DNA of 64,000 nucleotides, taken from positions 248,001 to 312,000 of the forward strand of contig NZ_VUKC01000002.1 of NCBI RefSeq assembly GCF_009193135.1, written 5' to 3'. The first letter of the stretch is position 1; each line of letters begins with the position of its first letter. The notes below the pieces were generated by a model. It was not told where the DNA came from, searched no databases, and worked only from the letters and a program-made list of their open reading frames with translations. Made by a program: the position numbers and the translations under genes. Origin of the DNA: Georgenia satyanarayanai (GTDB lineage Bacteria; Actinomycetota; Actinomycetes; Actinomycetales; Actinomycetaceae). Of the stretch, positions 17,371 through 26,141 are shown piece after piece.

Positions 17371-17646
17371 GCCGCGCGTGAGGCTGATCTGCGCACACGT
17401 CTCCGCAACGGCCCCGTCCACGACAGGTGTCCCGGCGTGTCGCGCGCGTGTCGCGGACATGTGCGCAGGACGGCGTCAGCCGGTGGCCTGCTGCCCGATC
17501 CGCTCGGCGCCGCGCGTGACGCTGATCTGCGCACAAGTCTTCGCAACGGCCTCGTCCACGACAGGTGTCCCGGCGTGTCGCGCGCGTGTCGCGGACATGT
17601 GCGCAGGACGGCGTCAGCCGGCGGGCTCCTGCCCGATCCGCTCGGA
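17371..17646. repeat. 138-bp tandem duplication
   Basis: Unit A (17371-17508) and unit B (17509-17646) differ at only a few positions. Each unit carries near-terminal inverted arms, CTGCGCACA on one side and TGTGCGCAG on the other, about 60 bp apart, and inner CGACA/TGTCG pairs. Unit B includes the last ten codons of the gene at 17614-18060; unit A repeats that coding end as a vestige in the intergenic space. Confidence 0.9.
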
Positions 17647-18060
17647 GATCAGCTCGTGGACGACGGCGAGCTGCTCGCGGGTGGAGGGGACCCACACCGT
17701 GCGACCGTCGCGCAGCTCCAGCTCGAGGCGGGTGCTCCAGTCGATCCGGCTGGGGATGTCGCCCCTCACGGTCGCGATCTCCTCGTACGGGATGCGCCGG
17801 GTGCGCGCGGCGGAGCGCAGCACGAGCTCGGTGTCGCGCAGCTCGACCCGCTTGGGCCGCAGCAGCGTGAGGACGAAGACCGCAAAGAAGACGGTGGCCG
17901 GCAGCATCGACAGGAGGCTGCCCGGCCGGTTCCTGGTCCCGATCCACCACACGACGGCGACCGCGGCGATCACCAGCACCGCCAGCATCACTGCCTCCCA
18001 GCGCCGCACCTCCTCACGCAGGAGGATGCGCGGCTGCTCCTCGCGCGGGTCGTGCTGCAT
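17614..18060 (-). CDS. Small membrane protein with PH-like domain
   Basis: The 148-residue protein has two membrane helices (residues about 24-41, VMLAVLVIAAVAVVWWI, and 50-68, MLPATVFFAVFVLTLL). A C-terminal PH-like/bPH module follows, with VELRDTELVLRSAARTRRIPYEEIATV and LELELRDGRTVWVPS. Such proteins are common and uncharacterised in actinobacteria. Its last codons and stop lie inside unit B of the tandem repeat. It faces the F420-type reductase across the repeat region and is followed upstream by another small gene on the same strand. Confidence 0.75.
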   Translation of the reverse strand: MQHDPREEQPRILLREEVRRWEAVMLAVLVIAAVAVVWWIGTRNRPGSLLSMLPATVFFAVFVLTLLRPKRVELRDTELVLRSAARTRRIPYEEIATVRGDIPSRIDWSTRLELELRDGRTVWVPSTREQLAVVHELISERIGQEPAG

Positions 18061-18109
18061 GCCCGCAGCCTCTCAGGAGGCCCGGTGCCCTGTCCGCCGC
18101 ACGGGCCGG

Positions 18110-18433
18110 TCAGCCGTCGAGCGCGTCGAGCCGCTCGAGGGCCGACTCCCACCGGTGACGACGCTCGTCCTCGTCCTGCTCCCACCACGGGGTGCCGCGC
18201 TCGCCGAGCCCGTGCTTGGCCAGGCCCACCCGCTCGCGAGCGGGGGCCGGGTCCTGCCCGGCCTTCTTCAGCGCCCGGACGCCCGAGCGTCCCCGGCCGA
18301 GGTGGGACAGCAGACGCTCGGCGACCTCCGGCGGCAGCGCCGGGTCCTGCCGCCGCCACCGCCGCCCGGCCACGACGAGCCAACGCTCGTCGTCGGTCGA
18401 GGAGTCCTCCTCCGCGTTCCGCGATCCCGTCAT
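18110..18433 (-). CDS. Conserved small actinobacterial protein (RWLVVAGRRWR family)
   Basis: The 107-residue protein contains RWLVVAGRRWRRQDPALPPEVAERLLSHL and ends LGERGTPWWEQDEDERRHRW, the core of a widespread actinobacterial family usually left hypothetical or mislabelled as a Tol biopolymer transporter. It is soluble, basic in the middle and acidic at the end, with no membrane segment, so a transporter role is unlikely. The ATG at 18433 is chosen because AAGGAGG lies 6 nt upstream; an ATG 45 bp earlier lacks a ribosome site. Confidence 0.72.
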   Translation of the reverse strand: MTGSRNAEEDSSTDDERWLVVAGRRWRRQDPALPPEVAERLLSHLGRGRSGVRALKKAGQDPAPARERVGLAKHGLGERGTPWWEQDEDERRHRWESALERLDALDG

Positions 18434-18470
18434 GATCGCCTCCTTGCACCACCCGCCGGTCCTCAGCACC

Positions 18471-19334
18471 CTAGACACCCGCCGACCCGGGCGCGCGGCG
18501 GCTTCCGCCGAGCAGGGCGCTCAGCCCAGCCTCGATCGGGTGGGACCTGGCAAGGCCGGGGAAGGCGGCGAAGCTCGCGTCGAGGGTCCGCACCTCGTCG
18601 ATCCCCCCGTGCCGGCCGAGGAGCTGTCGGGCGACCTCGCCCGCGGGTCCCGGCTTGACGTACCGGGTCCCGGGCCATCTCCAGGCAGCAGCAGCACGCC
18701 GCCCGTGCCGGCGCGCGCCGGTGACGGAGCCGACGCGGCGGGCCGTCCCGGGCCGGCCCGGGGCGGCAGTGGCCGCCGGTGCGATGCTCAGCCGCCAGTC
18801 GAGCTCCGCGGTGAAGAACTCCAGGTGGCGCGCCTTGAGCGCGTGAACGAGCCGCGACAGCTCCGCGAGCCGAGGGTCCAGGTGGGCGAGCCGGCGGTGG
18901 AGCAGGCCGGTCGTCGCCGCGTCGAGCCAGCCGGCGGACAGGTGCCCGCTCGTGACGTCCGCGCCGAGGAGGTTGCTGCGCACGGCTCCGACCGTCGGGG
19001 CCACCCGCTCGTCCCACACTCGTCGCACGCGGCCCTGCCGCGAGTCCGGCGGTGGCTGGACGGCACGCCCGTTGACGGCGAGCACGCCGGCCAGGCGCTC
19101 GGCGAGGGCGTGCTGCTCGAAGGTCCACGTGATGAGGAAGGCGGTGACCCGGGCGTCGGCATGGGTCGGCGTCACGAGGACGTCACGGACCCGGTCGAGT
19201 GCGGCCCGCTCGACCGACCAGAGGTAGGCGACGGCGTCGACGGCGGCCTTCCGGAGCCCCGGCGGCTCGGGTGTACCCGACTCGCGCAGGTCGAGAGGGT
19301 CCCGCGTGTACGCCCGCACGTCGAAGGCGCTCAT
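18471..19334 (-). CDS. Degenerate acyl-ACP-desaturase/ferritin-like paralog
   Basis: The 287-residue protein aligns without gaps to the N-terminal 180 residues of its upstream neighbour (WSVERAALDRVRDVLVTP against CDVEFHTVCYLRDMLVTP). Of the six diiron ligands of that family it keeps only Glu42 and His170. The others are replaced: Gln74 for Glu, Leu77 for His, Ala139 for Glu and Lys167 for Glu. It therefore should not bind a di-iron centre as the active enzyme does. Its C-terminal 100 residues, rich in Arg/Gly/Ala, are not shared. The start overlaps the neighbour's stop by ATGA, which suggests a paired, perhaps heteromeric, function. Confidence 0.75.
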   Translation of the reverse strand: MSAFDVRAYTRDPLDLRESGTPEPPGLRKAAVDAVAYLWSVERAALDRVRDVLVTPTHADARVTAFLITWTFEQHALAERLAGVLAVNGRAVQPPPDSRQGRVRRVWDERVAPTVGAVRSNLLGADVTSGHLSAGWLDAATTGLLHRRLAHLDPRLAELSRLVHALKARHLEFFTAELDWRLSIAPAATAAPGRPGTARRVGSVTGARRHGRRAAAAWRWPGTRYVKPGPAGEVARQLLGRHGGIDEVRTLDASFAAFPGLARSHPIEAGLSALLGGSRRAPGSAGV

Positions 19335-20128
19335 GCGGCCACCGTCCCGCGTGCGTCGACCGCGTCCGACACCAGACGCAGCCCGTCCAGGCCGGGCAGC
19401 CGGGAGAGGTGCCGGTCGATGGCCTCGACCTCCTTGCGGCCGTCCGGGCCCGAGAACAGGTGGGTGAGCACGAAGTCGACGTCCTCCTCCCGGGAGATGC
19501 CCGACCCGACGGGCTCCCACGCCGTACGGAGGGCCAGCCGCACGAGGCGCTGGGCCTTGACGTTGTCCTCGAGCCTCGCCCTGGCCTGCGTCGTGTAGAA
19601 CGCGATGTGCTTGCTCTCCTGTGCGGCGATACGGCGCAGGAGCGTCTCGAGCACGGGGTGGGGCGTGAGAGCGGCGAGGCGCTTGTACCCCGCCGCGGTG
19701 GACCACTCGTTGAGAGCGCCCCAGGTCATGTGGACCGCGATGAAGTCCTTGCCGACGATGTTCGACAGCACCGACTGCCGCACGGGCGCGAGCCTGTCCC
19801 GCCAGCCCACCTTGATCCGCCGCGCCTTCACCTCGTCGAACTCGATGGTGATGCCGTGGAGCGCGAGCACGCGGGACAGCGCCTCCCCGTGCCAGAACTC
19901 CTCCCGGTTCCAGATCGTCATGAAGGTGCTCACCTCCCCGTCGCGACGAGAGGGGGTCACGAGCATGTCGCGGAGGTAGCACACCGTGTGGAACTCGACG
20001 TCGCACATGTACCGCAGCACCCGGAGGGTCTCGGGCGGGAGCGGGTCGCGCCGGAAGGCGTCCAGGTCGAGGTCCTCCCAGCGCAGGGCTTGTGACTCAC
20101 GGGCGTAACGGTCGATGTCGAAGGCCAT
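19331..20128 (-). CDS. Acyl-ACP desaturase-like diiron (ferritin-like) protein
   Basis: The 265-residue helical protein carries all six ligands expected of the fatty-acid desaturase type 2 fold: Glu45 (DVEFHT), Glu77 and His80 (EFWH), Glu141 (LNEWST), Glu171 and His174 (ESKH). Relatives include the mycobacterial DesA proteins, which introduce double bonds into acyl-ACP or mycolate precursors. At 265 residues it is shorter than plant or DesA1 enzymes. The ATG at 20128 is preceded by GGGAGAGG. It is divergent from the photolyase gene (124 bp apart) and translationally coupled to a degenerate paralog. Confidence 0.8.
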   Translation of the reverse strand: MAFDIDRYARESQALRWEDLDLDAFRRDPLPPETLRVLRYMCDVEFHTVCYLRDMLVTPSRRDGEVSTFMTIWNREEFWHGEALSRVLALHGITIEFDEVKARRIKVGWRDRLAPVRQSVLSNIVGKDFIAVHMTWGALNEWSTAAGYKRLAALTPHPVLETLLRRIAAQESKHIAFYTTQARARLEDNVKAQRLVRLALRTAWEPVGSGISREEDVDFVLTHLFSGPDGRKEVEAIDRHLSRLPGLDGLRLVSDAVDARGTVAA

Positions 20129-20252
20129 GGCCTCTCCCTCCGGTCGGTCGGGCGGCCTGTGCCACCACGACCGGGGTTCGGAGCCGGTCGCTCGGCGGAT
20201 GGGTCGGCACACCAGCAGGCGTCTCCGCGGGCCGCACCGGATGATGGCGGCC

Positions 20253-21620
20253 ATGACCGCTCTGCTGTGGCTGCGTCGGGACCTGCGCCTGCACGACCTG
20301 CCCGCCCTGCTCGCCGCCCACGAGGCGGGTGGGGAGGTGCTGCCTGTGTTCGTCGCGGACCCGGTGCTGCTCGCGTCGGCGGGGGCGGTGCGCCGGGCCC
20401 ACCTCGCCGCCGCCCTGGCCGAGCTCGACGAGTCCTACGACGGTGCGGTCGTCGTCCGCGTCGGACGGCCGGAGGAGGAGATCCCCCGGCTCGTGCGCGA
20501 GGTCGGTGCCGGCAGCGTCCACGTCAGCCGGGAGACGACCCCCTACGGCCGCAACCGCGACGAGCGGGTCGGCCGCACCCTGGACGAGGTGCCGCTCGTC
20601 GCGACCGGCACGCCCTACGCCGTCGGGCCGGGGCTCGTGCGCAAGGCCGACGGCGGTCCCTTCCAGGTCTTCACCCCGTTCTCCCGCGCCTGGCGCGAGC
20701 ACGGCTGGCCACGGCCCGCACCGCTGCCCGACGGCCTGCGCTGGCACCGCGGCGTCGAGTCCTCCCCCGTCCCCTGGGACGAGGAGGCGGACGTGCGCTG
20801 CGGCGAGGCGACGGCGCTGGCGCGGTGGGCGGACTTCCTCGAGAACGACCTGGCCGACTACGGCCGGGACCGTGACCGTCCCGACCTCGATGCGACGTCG
20901 CAGCTGTCCGTCCACCTCAAGTACGGCACCATCCACCCGCGCACCATGCTCGCCGACATCGCCGCCCACCCCGCCGGCCGGGGCGAGGGGGCCCGGCGCT
21001 TCGTCACCGAGCTGTGCTGGCGCGAGTTCTACGCCGACGTCCTGTGGCACCGCCCGGAGTCCGCCTGGGCGGACCTGCGGGAGGACCTGCGCGGCATGGA
21101 GTACGCCGACCCGGACGGCGACGCGTCCGACCACGTGCACGCGTGGCAGGAGGGGCGCACGGGGTACCCCTTCGTCGACGCCGGCATGCGCCAGCTCCTC
21201 ACCGAGGGCTGGATGCACAACCGGGTGCGGATGGTCGTCGCGAGCTTCCTCGTCAAGGACCTGCACGTGTGGTGGGGCCACGGGGCCCGGTACTTCCTCG
21301 AGCACCTGCGGGACGGCGACGTCGCGTCCAACAACCACGGCTGGCAGTGGGTGGCCGGGACCGGCACGGACCCCGCTCCCTACTTCCGCGTCTTCAATCC
21401 CATCACCCAGGGGGAGCGCTTCGACCCCGACGGCGCGTACGTGCGCCGCTACGTGCCCGAGCTGGCCCACGTGCCCGGCCGCGCGGTGCACCAGCCGTGG
21501 ACGGTGCCGGACGGGCTCTCGAACGGCTACCCCGAGCGCATCGTCGACCACGCCGCCGAGCGGCTCGAGGCGCTGCGCCGCTACGAGGCCGCCAAGGCGA
21601 GCAACGGCCCCGGGGGGTGA
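20253..21620 (+). CDS. phr: Deoxyribodipyrimidine photolyase / cryptochrome
   Basis: The 455-residue flavoprotein repairs UV-induced cyclobutane dimers with blue light. The N-terminal antenna domain begins MTALLWLRRDLRLHDLPAL. The C-terminal FAD domain has SQLSVHLKYGTIHPRT, ELCWREFYADVLWHRP, TGYPFVDAGMRQL, GWMHNRVRMVVASFLVKDL, and NNHGWQWVAGTGTDPAPYFRVFNP with the conserved Trp chain. The start at 20253 fits the family; ATGs at 20241 and 20244 are alternatives, and longer upstream frames overlap the divergent gene. It is monocistronic, followed after 71 bp by the aldo/keto reductase. Confidence 0.94.
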   Translation: MTALLWLRRDLRLHDLPALLAAHEAGGEVLPVFVADPVLLASAGAVRRAHLAAALAELDESYDGAVVVRVGRPEEEIPRLVREVGAGSVHVSRETTPYGRNRDERVGRTLDEVPLVATGTPYAVGPGLVRKADGGPFQVFTPFSRAWREHGWPRPAPLPDGLRWHRGVESSPVPWDEEADVRCGEATALARWADFLENDLADYGRDRDRPDLDATSQLSVHLKYGTIHPRTMLADIAAHPAGRGEGARRFVTELCWREFYADVLWHRPESAWADLREDLRGMEYADPDGDASDHVHAWQEGRTGYPFVDAGMRQLLTEGWMHNRVRMVVASFLVKDLHVWWGHGARYFLEHLRDGDVASNNHGWQWVAGTGTDPAPYFRVFNPITQGERFDPDGAYVRRYVPELAHVPGRAVHQPWTVPDGLSNGYPERIVDHAAERLEALRRYEAAKASNGPGG

Positions 21621-21691
21621 CCGGCTGGCGGAGCCCGTAGCGTTGCCCCGACGCCGACACCGCCCCGCGAGGGGCAGAGGAAAGGACCCCC

Positions 21692-22630
21692 GTGACGATG
21701 CGCAGCGTGCCCCTGGGACCCACCGACACCCGTGTCCCCAACATCGTCGCCGGGATGATGCGCATCCGCGACAAGTCCGACGACGAGATCCGCGACCTCT
21801 ACCGGGCCGCCCGCGACGCCGGTGTCACCTTCTTCGACCACGCCGACATCTACGGCGGGCAGATGCACGCCTGCGAGGAGCGCTTCGGCTCGGCGCTCGC
21901 CCTGAGGCCGGCGGAGCGGGAGGAGGTCGTCCTCCAGACGAAGGCCGGCATCGTGCCCGCGGAGGGGTCCTACGACTCCTCCCACGCGCACATCGTCTCC
22001 TCGGTGGAGGGCTCGCTGCGGGCGCTGCGCACCGACTACGTCGACGTCCTGCTCATCCACCGCCCCGACGCGCTCGTCGAGCCGGAGGAGGTGGCGCGGG
22101 CCTTCGACGAGCTCGCGCAGTCGGGCAAGGTGCGCGCCTTCGGGGTGTCCAACCACACGCCCCGCCAGATCGACCTCCTGCGGACCGCAGTGCGCCAGCC
22201 GATCGTCGCCAACCAGCTCCAGCTGTCCCTCTCGCACTCGTCGATCGTCACCCAGGGCCTCGCCGCGAACATGGCGGCGGAGGACGCCGTCGTCCGCGAC
22301 GGCGGTGGCGTCCTCGACTACTGCCGCCTCCACGGGATCACCGTCCAGGCGTGGTCGCCGTTCCAGAGGAGCGACGGCAACGGCGTCCTCCTCGGGGCGG
22401 AGGACCTCCCGGACCTCACCGCCGAGCTGGACCGGCTCGCGGCGCGCCACGACGTCACGCCCACGGCGATCGCGACGGCGTGGATCACCCGGCACCCGGC
22501 CGGTATGCAGGTGGTCCTGGGGACGACGACGCCGGAGCGCGTCACCGCGGCCGCGGCCGGCTCGGACATCCCGCTCACGCGCGCCGAGTGGTACGGCCTG
22601 GTCCGCGCGGCGGGGCACGCCGTCCCCTGA
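21692..22630 (+). CDS. Aldo/keto reductase
   Basis: The 312-residue NADPH-dependent TIM-barrel reductase has FFDHADIYGG (catalytic Asp and Tyr), VVLQTKAGI (catalytic Lys), LLIHRPD (catalytic His), VRAFGVSNHTPRQI and the C-terminal cofactor loop VVLGTTTPERV. The group resembles YdhF-type oxidoreductases. The GTG start follows GAAAGGA by 8 nt. It stands alone between photolyase and the secreted CAP protein; the physiological carbonyl substrate is not evident. Confidence 0.9.
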   Translation: MTMRSVPLGPTDTRVPNIVAGMMRIRDKSDDEIRDLYRAARDAGVTFFDHADIYGGQMHACEERFGSALALRPAEREEVVLQTKAGIVPAEGSYDSSHAHIVSSVEGSLRALRTDYVDVLLIHRPDALVEPEEVARAFDELAQSGKVRAFGVSNHTPRQIDLLRTAVRQPIVANQLQLSLSHSSIVTQGLAANMAAEDAVVRDGGGVLDYCRLHGITVQAWSPFQRSDGNGVLLGAEDLPDLTAELDRLAARHDVTPTAIATAWITRHPAGMQVVLGTTTPERVTAAAAGSDIPLTRAEWYGLVRAAGHAVP

Positions 22631-22693
22631 CCGACGCGCCACTCCCCGGGCGCTCACCGACCACGATCCCTATCCGCGCGTCGTGACCGGGGA

Positions 22694-22699
22694 TATACT
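22694..22699 (+). promoter_or_regulatory. Candidate -10 hexamer for the secreted CAP protein
   Basis: TATACT is a near-perfect sigma-70-type -10 element 70 bp upstream of the GTG start at 22770. No good -35 is visible at the usual 17-bp distance, so an extended -10 or an alternative sigma factor is possible. Confidence 0.3.
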
Positions 22700-22769
22700 C
22701 GGGCGCTGCCTCTAGCGCAGCCGGCACGCCACTCCTTCGCGCGCTGCACCGTGAAAGGACCCGCCGGAC

Positions 22770-24596
22770 GTGTCATCCCCCAGTCAGGGTCGTGGCGTGC
22801 GCCGTGGCTTTGTCCCCCTCCTAGCTCTGCTTCTCGCCGTCGTGGATCTCGCCGTCCCTGCCTCCGCCCTCGGTCGTACCGCTGACGACGTGGAAGCCGA
22901 GCTGAGCCAGGCGGTCTACGAACGCCTCGGCGCCGTGCGCGCCGAGAACTACAGCCCTCGTCTCGACCGGCTGGCGGAGCTCGACGCCGTCGCGCGGGGG
23001 TGGTCGCTCAGTCACGCCGCCGACGACGGCATCGGAACGAGCCCCGTCGCCCCACCGCCGTGGCCCGAGGAGCTGTGCTGGGGATCGTGGTGGATCTTCT
23101 CCGCCAGCGGCTCCAGCATCGACGAGGCATTCCAGAGCTGGCTCGACGACCCGTTCGACCGACGCCGGCTCCTCGACCTGGGCTACAAGCAGGTCGGTGT
23201 CGGTGTCGTCTCCACGGACTCCGGCCGCGTCTACGTCAATCTCGCCTTCGGGTACTGCCAGGAGACGAGCGACGAGCCCGTCGCGCCGATCTTCGAGGAC
23301 AACGAGGGCAGCGAGAACGACTTCATCACGATCCCGGACGTGCGGGGTGTGCGCTACCGAACGCCCGGGGACCGGTGGTCCGCCGGGCGCTACCCAGCGG
23401 AGTACTTCTTCCTGCCCGGCGGCCGCGTCGTCATCCAGGCGGTCGGCTCGGACGACAGCTTCACGCTTCCGGGCGGCGAGCCGTTCGTCGAGTGGGAGCT
23501 CGACTTCGAGACAGACCTCGCCACCCCCGCCGACCCGGTGTTCCGCTTCGACGGGAACATCGAGATTCCCGAGGCGCCGGGCGTGAGGTACTTCCTCAAC
23601 GATGTCGCGGTGTCCGCAGGCATCCACGAGATCGAGGGGTGCGAGGGCCTGGCGATGATCACCGTCGAGGCCACCGAGGGGTACACCCTCAGGCGGCGTC
23701 GGCCCAGCGTTCCCCCCACCTGGTACTGGGGCCGCTGGCTGACGAAGGAGTCGTGCTACCCCCCGGACGTCCCTGCGCCTCTCCCCGACCCGGCTCCGAC
23801 ACCCGGCCCGTCCCCCACCCCCACGCCCGCGCCTCCCTCCGCGGGGCATGCCATCCCTCACGACGACGGCTCGAGCACCGCGACCATCGACGACGGCGGC
23901 ACCGGCGGCACCGGTCGGACGTACCACCTCAGCGACGGCAACCCGTCCGTCCCGGCGCGGGTCCTCCAGTACGGCAACGACGGAGGCCGCGTCTACGTCG
24001 GGGACTGGGACGGCGATGGCACCGACACCCTCGCCTACCGCATCGGGGCCACCTTCTACGTCACCAACACCAACGTCTCCGGTGGCGCCCACCGCGCCCT
24101 CACGTACGGCAAGCCCGGTGACAGGGTGCTCGTCGGGGACTGGGACGGAGACGGCAGGGACACCTTCGCGGTTCGGCGCGGAAAGGTCTACCACGTGCGC
24201 AACAGCCTCGGAGGCGGTGCGGCCGACCTCGTCGTCGCGTACGGCCGCGCCGCTGACGACGTCCTCGTCGGCGACTGGGACGGGGACCGGCGCGACACCC
24301 TCGCGGTACGCCGCGGGCGCGTGTACCACGTGAAGAACAGCATCTCGGGAGGCGCAGCGGACACGGTCCTCGCGTACGGCCGCGCCTCCGACGACGTGTA
24401 CGTCGGCGACTGGGACGGCGACCGGCGCGACACCTTCGCCGTGCGCCGCGGGAACACCTACTACGTCACCAACACCACCCGGGGCGGGGCCGCCGACCGG
24501 GTGCTCACCTATGGTCGCACGACCGACACCGCCCTCGTCGGTGACTGGAACGGCGACTCGCGCGACTCGCTGGGGATCCGGCGCACCGTCCCCTGA
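22770..24596 (+). CDS. Secreted CAP-domain protein with five FG-GAP-like repeats
   Basis: The 608-residue protein begins with a signal peptide (residues 1-34, hydrophobic core LLALLLAVVDLAVPASA). Residues about 37-170 resemble a CAP/SCP domain (AVYERLGAVRAENYSP, and a later VGVGVVSTDSGRVYVNLAFGYC). Residues about 180-325 form beta-rich modules. A Pro/Thr linker (about 340-375) follows, then five repeats of about 45 residues with the core VGDWDGDGRDTFAVRRG and VYHVxNSxxGGAAD. The DxDGDxxDT loops are likely calcium sites as in FG-GAP/VCBS beta-propellers. It is probably exported and wall-associated; there is no sortase motif. Confidence 0.82.
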   Translation: MSSPSQGRGVRRGFVPLLALLLAVVDLAVPASALGRTADDVEAELSQAVYERLGAVRAENYSPRLDRLAELDAVARGWSLSHAADDGIGTSPVAPPPWPEELCWGSWWIFSASGSSIDEAFQSWLDDPFDRRRLLDLGYKQVGVGVVSTDSGRVYVNLAFGYCQETSDEPVAPIFEDNEGSENDFITIPDVRGVRYRTPGDRWSAGRYPAEYFFLPGGRVVIQAVGSDDSFTLPGGEPFVEWELDFETDLATPADPVFRFDGNIEIPEAPGVRYFLNDVAVSAGIHEIEGCEGLAMITVEATEGYTLRRRRPSVPPTWYWGRWLTKESCYPPDVPAPLPDPAPTPGPSPTPTPAPPSAGHAIPHDDGSSTATIDDGGTGGTGRTYHLSDGNPSVPARVLQYGNDGGRVYVGDWDGDGTDTLAYRIGATFYVTNTNVSGGAHRALTYGKPGDRVLVGDWDGDGRDTFAVRRGKVYHVRNSLGGGAADLVVAYGRAADDVLVGDWDGDRRDTLAVRRGRVYHVKNSISGGAADTVLAYGRASDDVYVGDWDGDRRDTFAVRRGNTYYVTNTTRGGAADRVLTYGRTTDTALVGDWNGDSRDSLGIRRTVP

Positions 24597-24618
24597 TTAC
24601 AAGGACAGCAGCTGCCTG

Positions 24619-25986
24619 TCAGTGCGCCATGTCGTGGAAGCGCGAGTAGTGGCCCTGGAAGGCCACAGTGATGGTGTCGGTGGGACCGTTGCGGTGCTTG
24701 GCGACGATGATGTCGGCCTCGCCGGGGCGGGTCTCCCTGTCGTAGGCGTCCTCGCGGTGGAGGAGCATGACCATGTCGGCGTCCTGCTCCAGCGAGCCGG
24801 ACTCCCGGAGGTCGCTCATCATCGGCTTCTTGTCGGTGCGCTGCTCGGGGCCACGGTTGAGCTGGGCGACGGCGATGACCGGCACCTCGAGCTCCTTGGC
24901 GAGGAGCTTGAGCGCACGGGAGAACTCCGAGACCTCCTGCTGGCGTGACTCCACCCGCTTGCCGGAGGACATGAGCTGGAGGTAGTCGACGACGATGAGG
25001 CGCAGGTCGTGACGCTGCTTGAGGCGCCGCGCCTTGGCGCGGATCTCCATGAGGGACATGTTGGGGCTGTCGTCGATGAACAGCGGCGCCTCGGACACCC
25101 GGCTCATCGCCGCGGCGACCTTGGTCCAGTCCTCGTCGCGCATGGTGCCCTTGCGCATGTTCTGCAGCGGCACGCCGGCCTCGGCCGAGAGCAGACGCAT
25201 CGTCAGCTCGGTGCGGCCCATCTCGAGGGAGAAGATCACCGACGTGAGCCCGTGCTTGATGGAGGCGGAGCGGCACATGTCCAGCGACAGCGTCGACTTA
25301 CCGATGGCTGGTCGCGCCGCGATGATGATCATCTGCCCGCCGTGCAGGCCGTTGGTGAGCGCGTCGAGGTCGTTAAAGCCGGTGGGGACACCGACCATGC
25401 CCTCGCCGCGGTTGGCGGCGTTCTCGATCTCCTCCATCGTGAGGTTGATCGTGTCGCGCAGCGGGACGTAGTCCTCGCTCGTGCGCCGCTCGGTGACGGC
25501 GTAGACCTCCGCCTGCGCGGAGTTGACAAGATCGTCGACGTCCCCGCCGTCGGTCGCGTACCCGAGCTGGGCGATGCGGGTGCCGGCCTCGACGAGCCGC
25601 CGCAGCACCGCCTGGTCCCGCACGAGCCGGGCGTAGTACCCGGCGTTCGCGGCGGTGGGCACCGAGGCGATGAGCGTGTGGAGGTAGGCCGCCCCGCCCA
25701 CCCGACCCAGCTCCCCGCGCCGGCCCAGCTCGGCGGCCACGGTGACGGCGTCGGCCGGCTCCCCGCGGCCGTAGAGGTCGATGACGGCGTCGTACACGAG
25801 CTCGTGCGCGGGCCGGTAGAAGTCCGGTCCCCGCAGCTCCTCGACGACATCGGCGATGGCGTCCTTGGACAGCAGCATGCCGCCGAGCACACTCTGCTCC
25901 GCGGCGAGGTCCTGCGGCGGGGTGCGGTCGTAGAGCTCGCGCCCACCCGTACAGGACTCGAGAACCCGCTCGTCCAGATCAGTCAT
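24619..25986 (-). CDS. dnaB: Replicative DNA helicase DnaB
   Basis: The 455-residue RecA-fold hexameric helicase unwinds DNA at the fork. The N-terminal DnaG-binding domain (residues about 20-120) starts PPQDLAAEQSVLGGMLLS. The motor has PTGFNDLDALTNGL, Walker A ARPAIGKST, Walker B LRLIVVDYLQLM, the AQLNRGPEQRTDKKPMMSDLRESGSLEQDAD block and AKHRNGPTDTITVAF. No intein interrupts it, unlike several mycobacterial homologues. AGGAGG lies 7 nt before the ATG. As in other actinobacteria it sits near rpsF-ssb-rpsR-rplI, here separated by a MATE gene on the other strand. Confidence 0.97.
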   Translation of the reverse strand: MTDLDERVLESCTGGRELYDRTPPQDLAAEQSVLGGMLLSKDAIADVVEELRGPDFYRPAHELVYDAVIDLYGRGEPADAVTVAAELGRRGELGRVGGAAYLHTLIASVPTAANAGYYARLVRDQAVLRRLVEAGTRIAQLGYATDGGDVDDLVNSAQAEVYAVTERRTSEDYVPLRDTINLTMEEIENAANRGEGMVGVPTGFNDLDALTNGLHGGQMIIIAARPAIGKSTLSLDMCRSASIKHGLTSVIFSLEMGRTELTMRLLSAEAGVPLQNMRKGTMRDEDWTKVAAAMSRVSEAPLFIDDSPNMSLMEIRAKARRLKQRHDLRLIVVDYLQLMSSGKRVESRQQEVSEFSRALKLLAKELEVPVIAVAQLNRGPEQRTDKKPMMSDLRESGSLEQDADMVMLLHREDAYDRETRPGEADIIVAKHRNGPTDTITVAFQGHYSRFHDMAH

Positions 25987-26141
25987 CGTCTTCCTCCTGC
26001 TCCTGGTCTACCGCGGACCTCCGACATTCCCCGGTCCGCGTTCGACCCGACGGGCCGGCGGCGCACCCGGGGGCGCGCCACGCGCGCGATGACCTGCTGG
26101 GTCACCGTACGGTGCTCCCGGCGCACGGAGCCATCCACGGG

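Noticed and set aside
24619-25986. Possible intein in dnaB
   Set aside because: DnaB is often intein-split in actinobacteria, but all motor motifs are contiguous at normal spacing and length is 455 residues.
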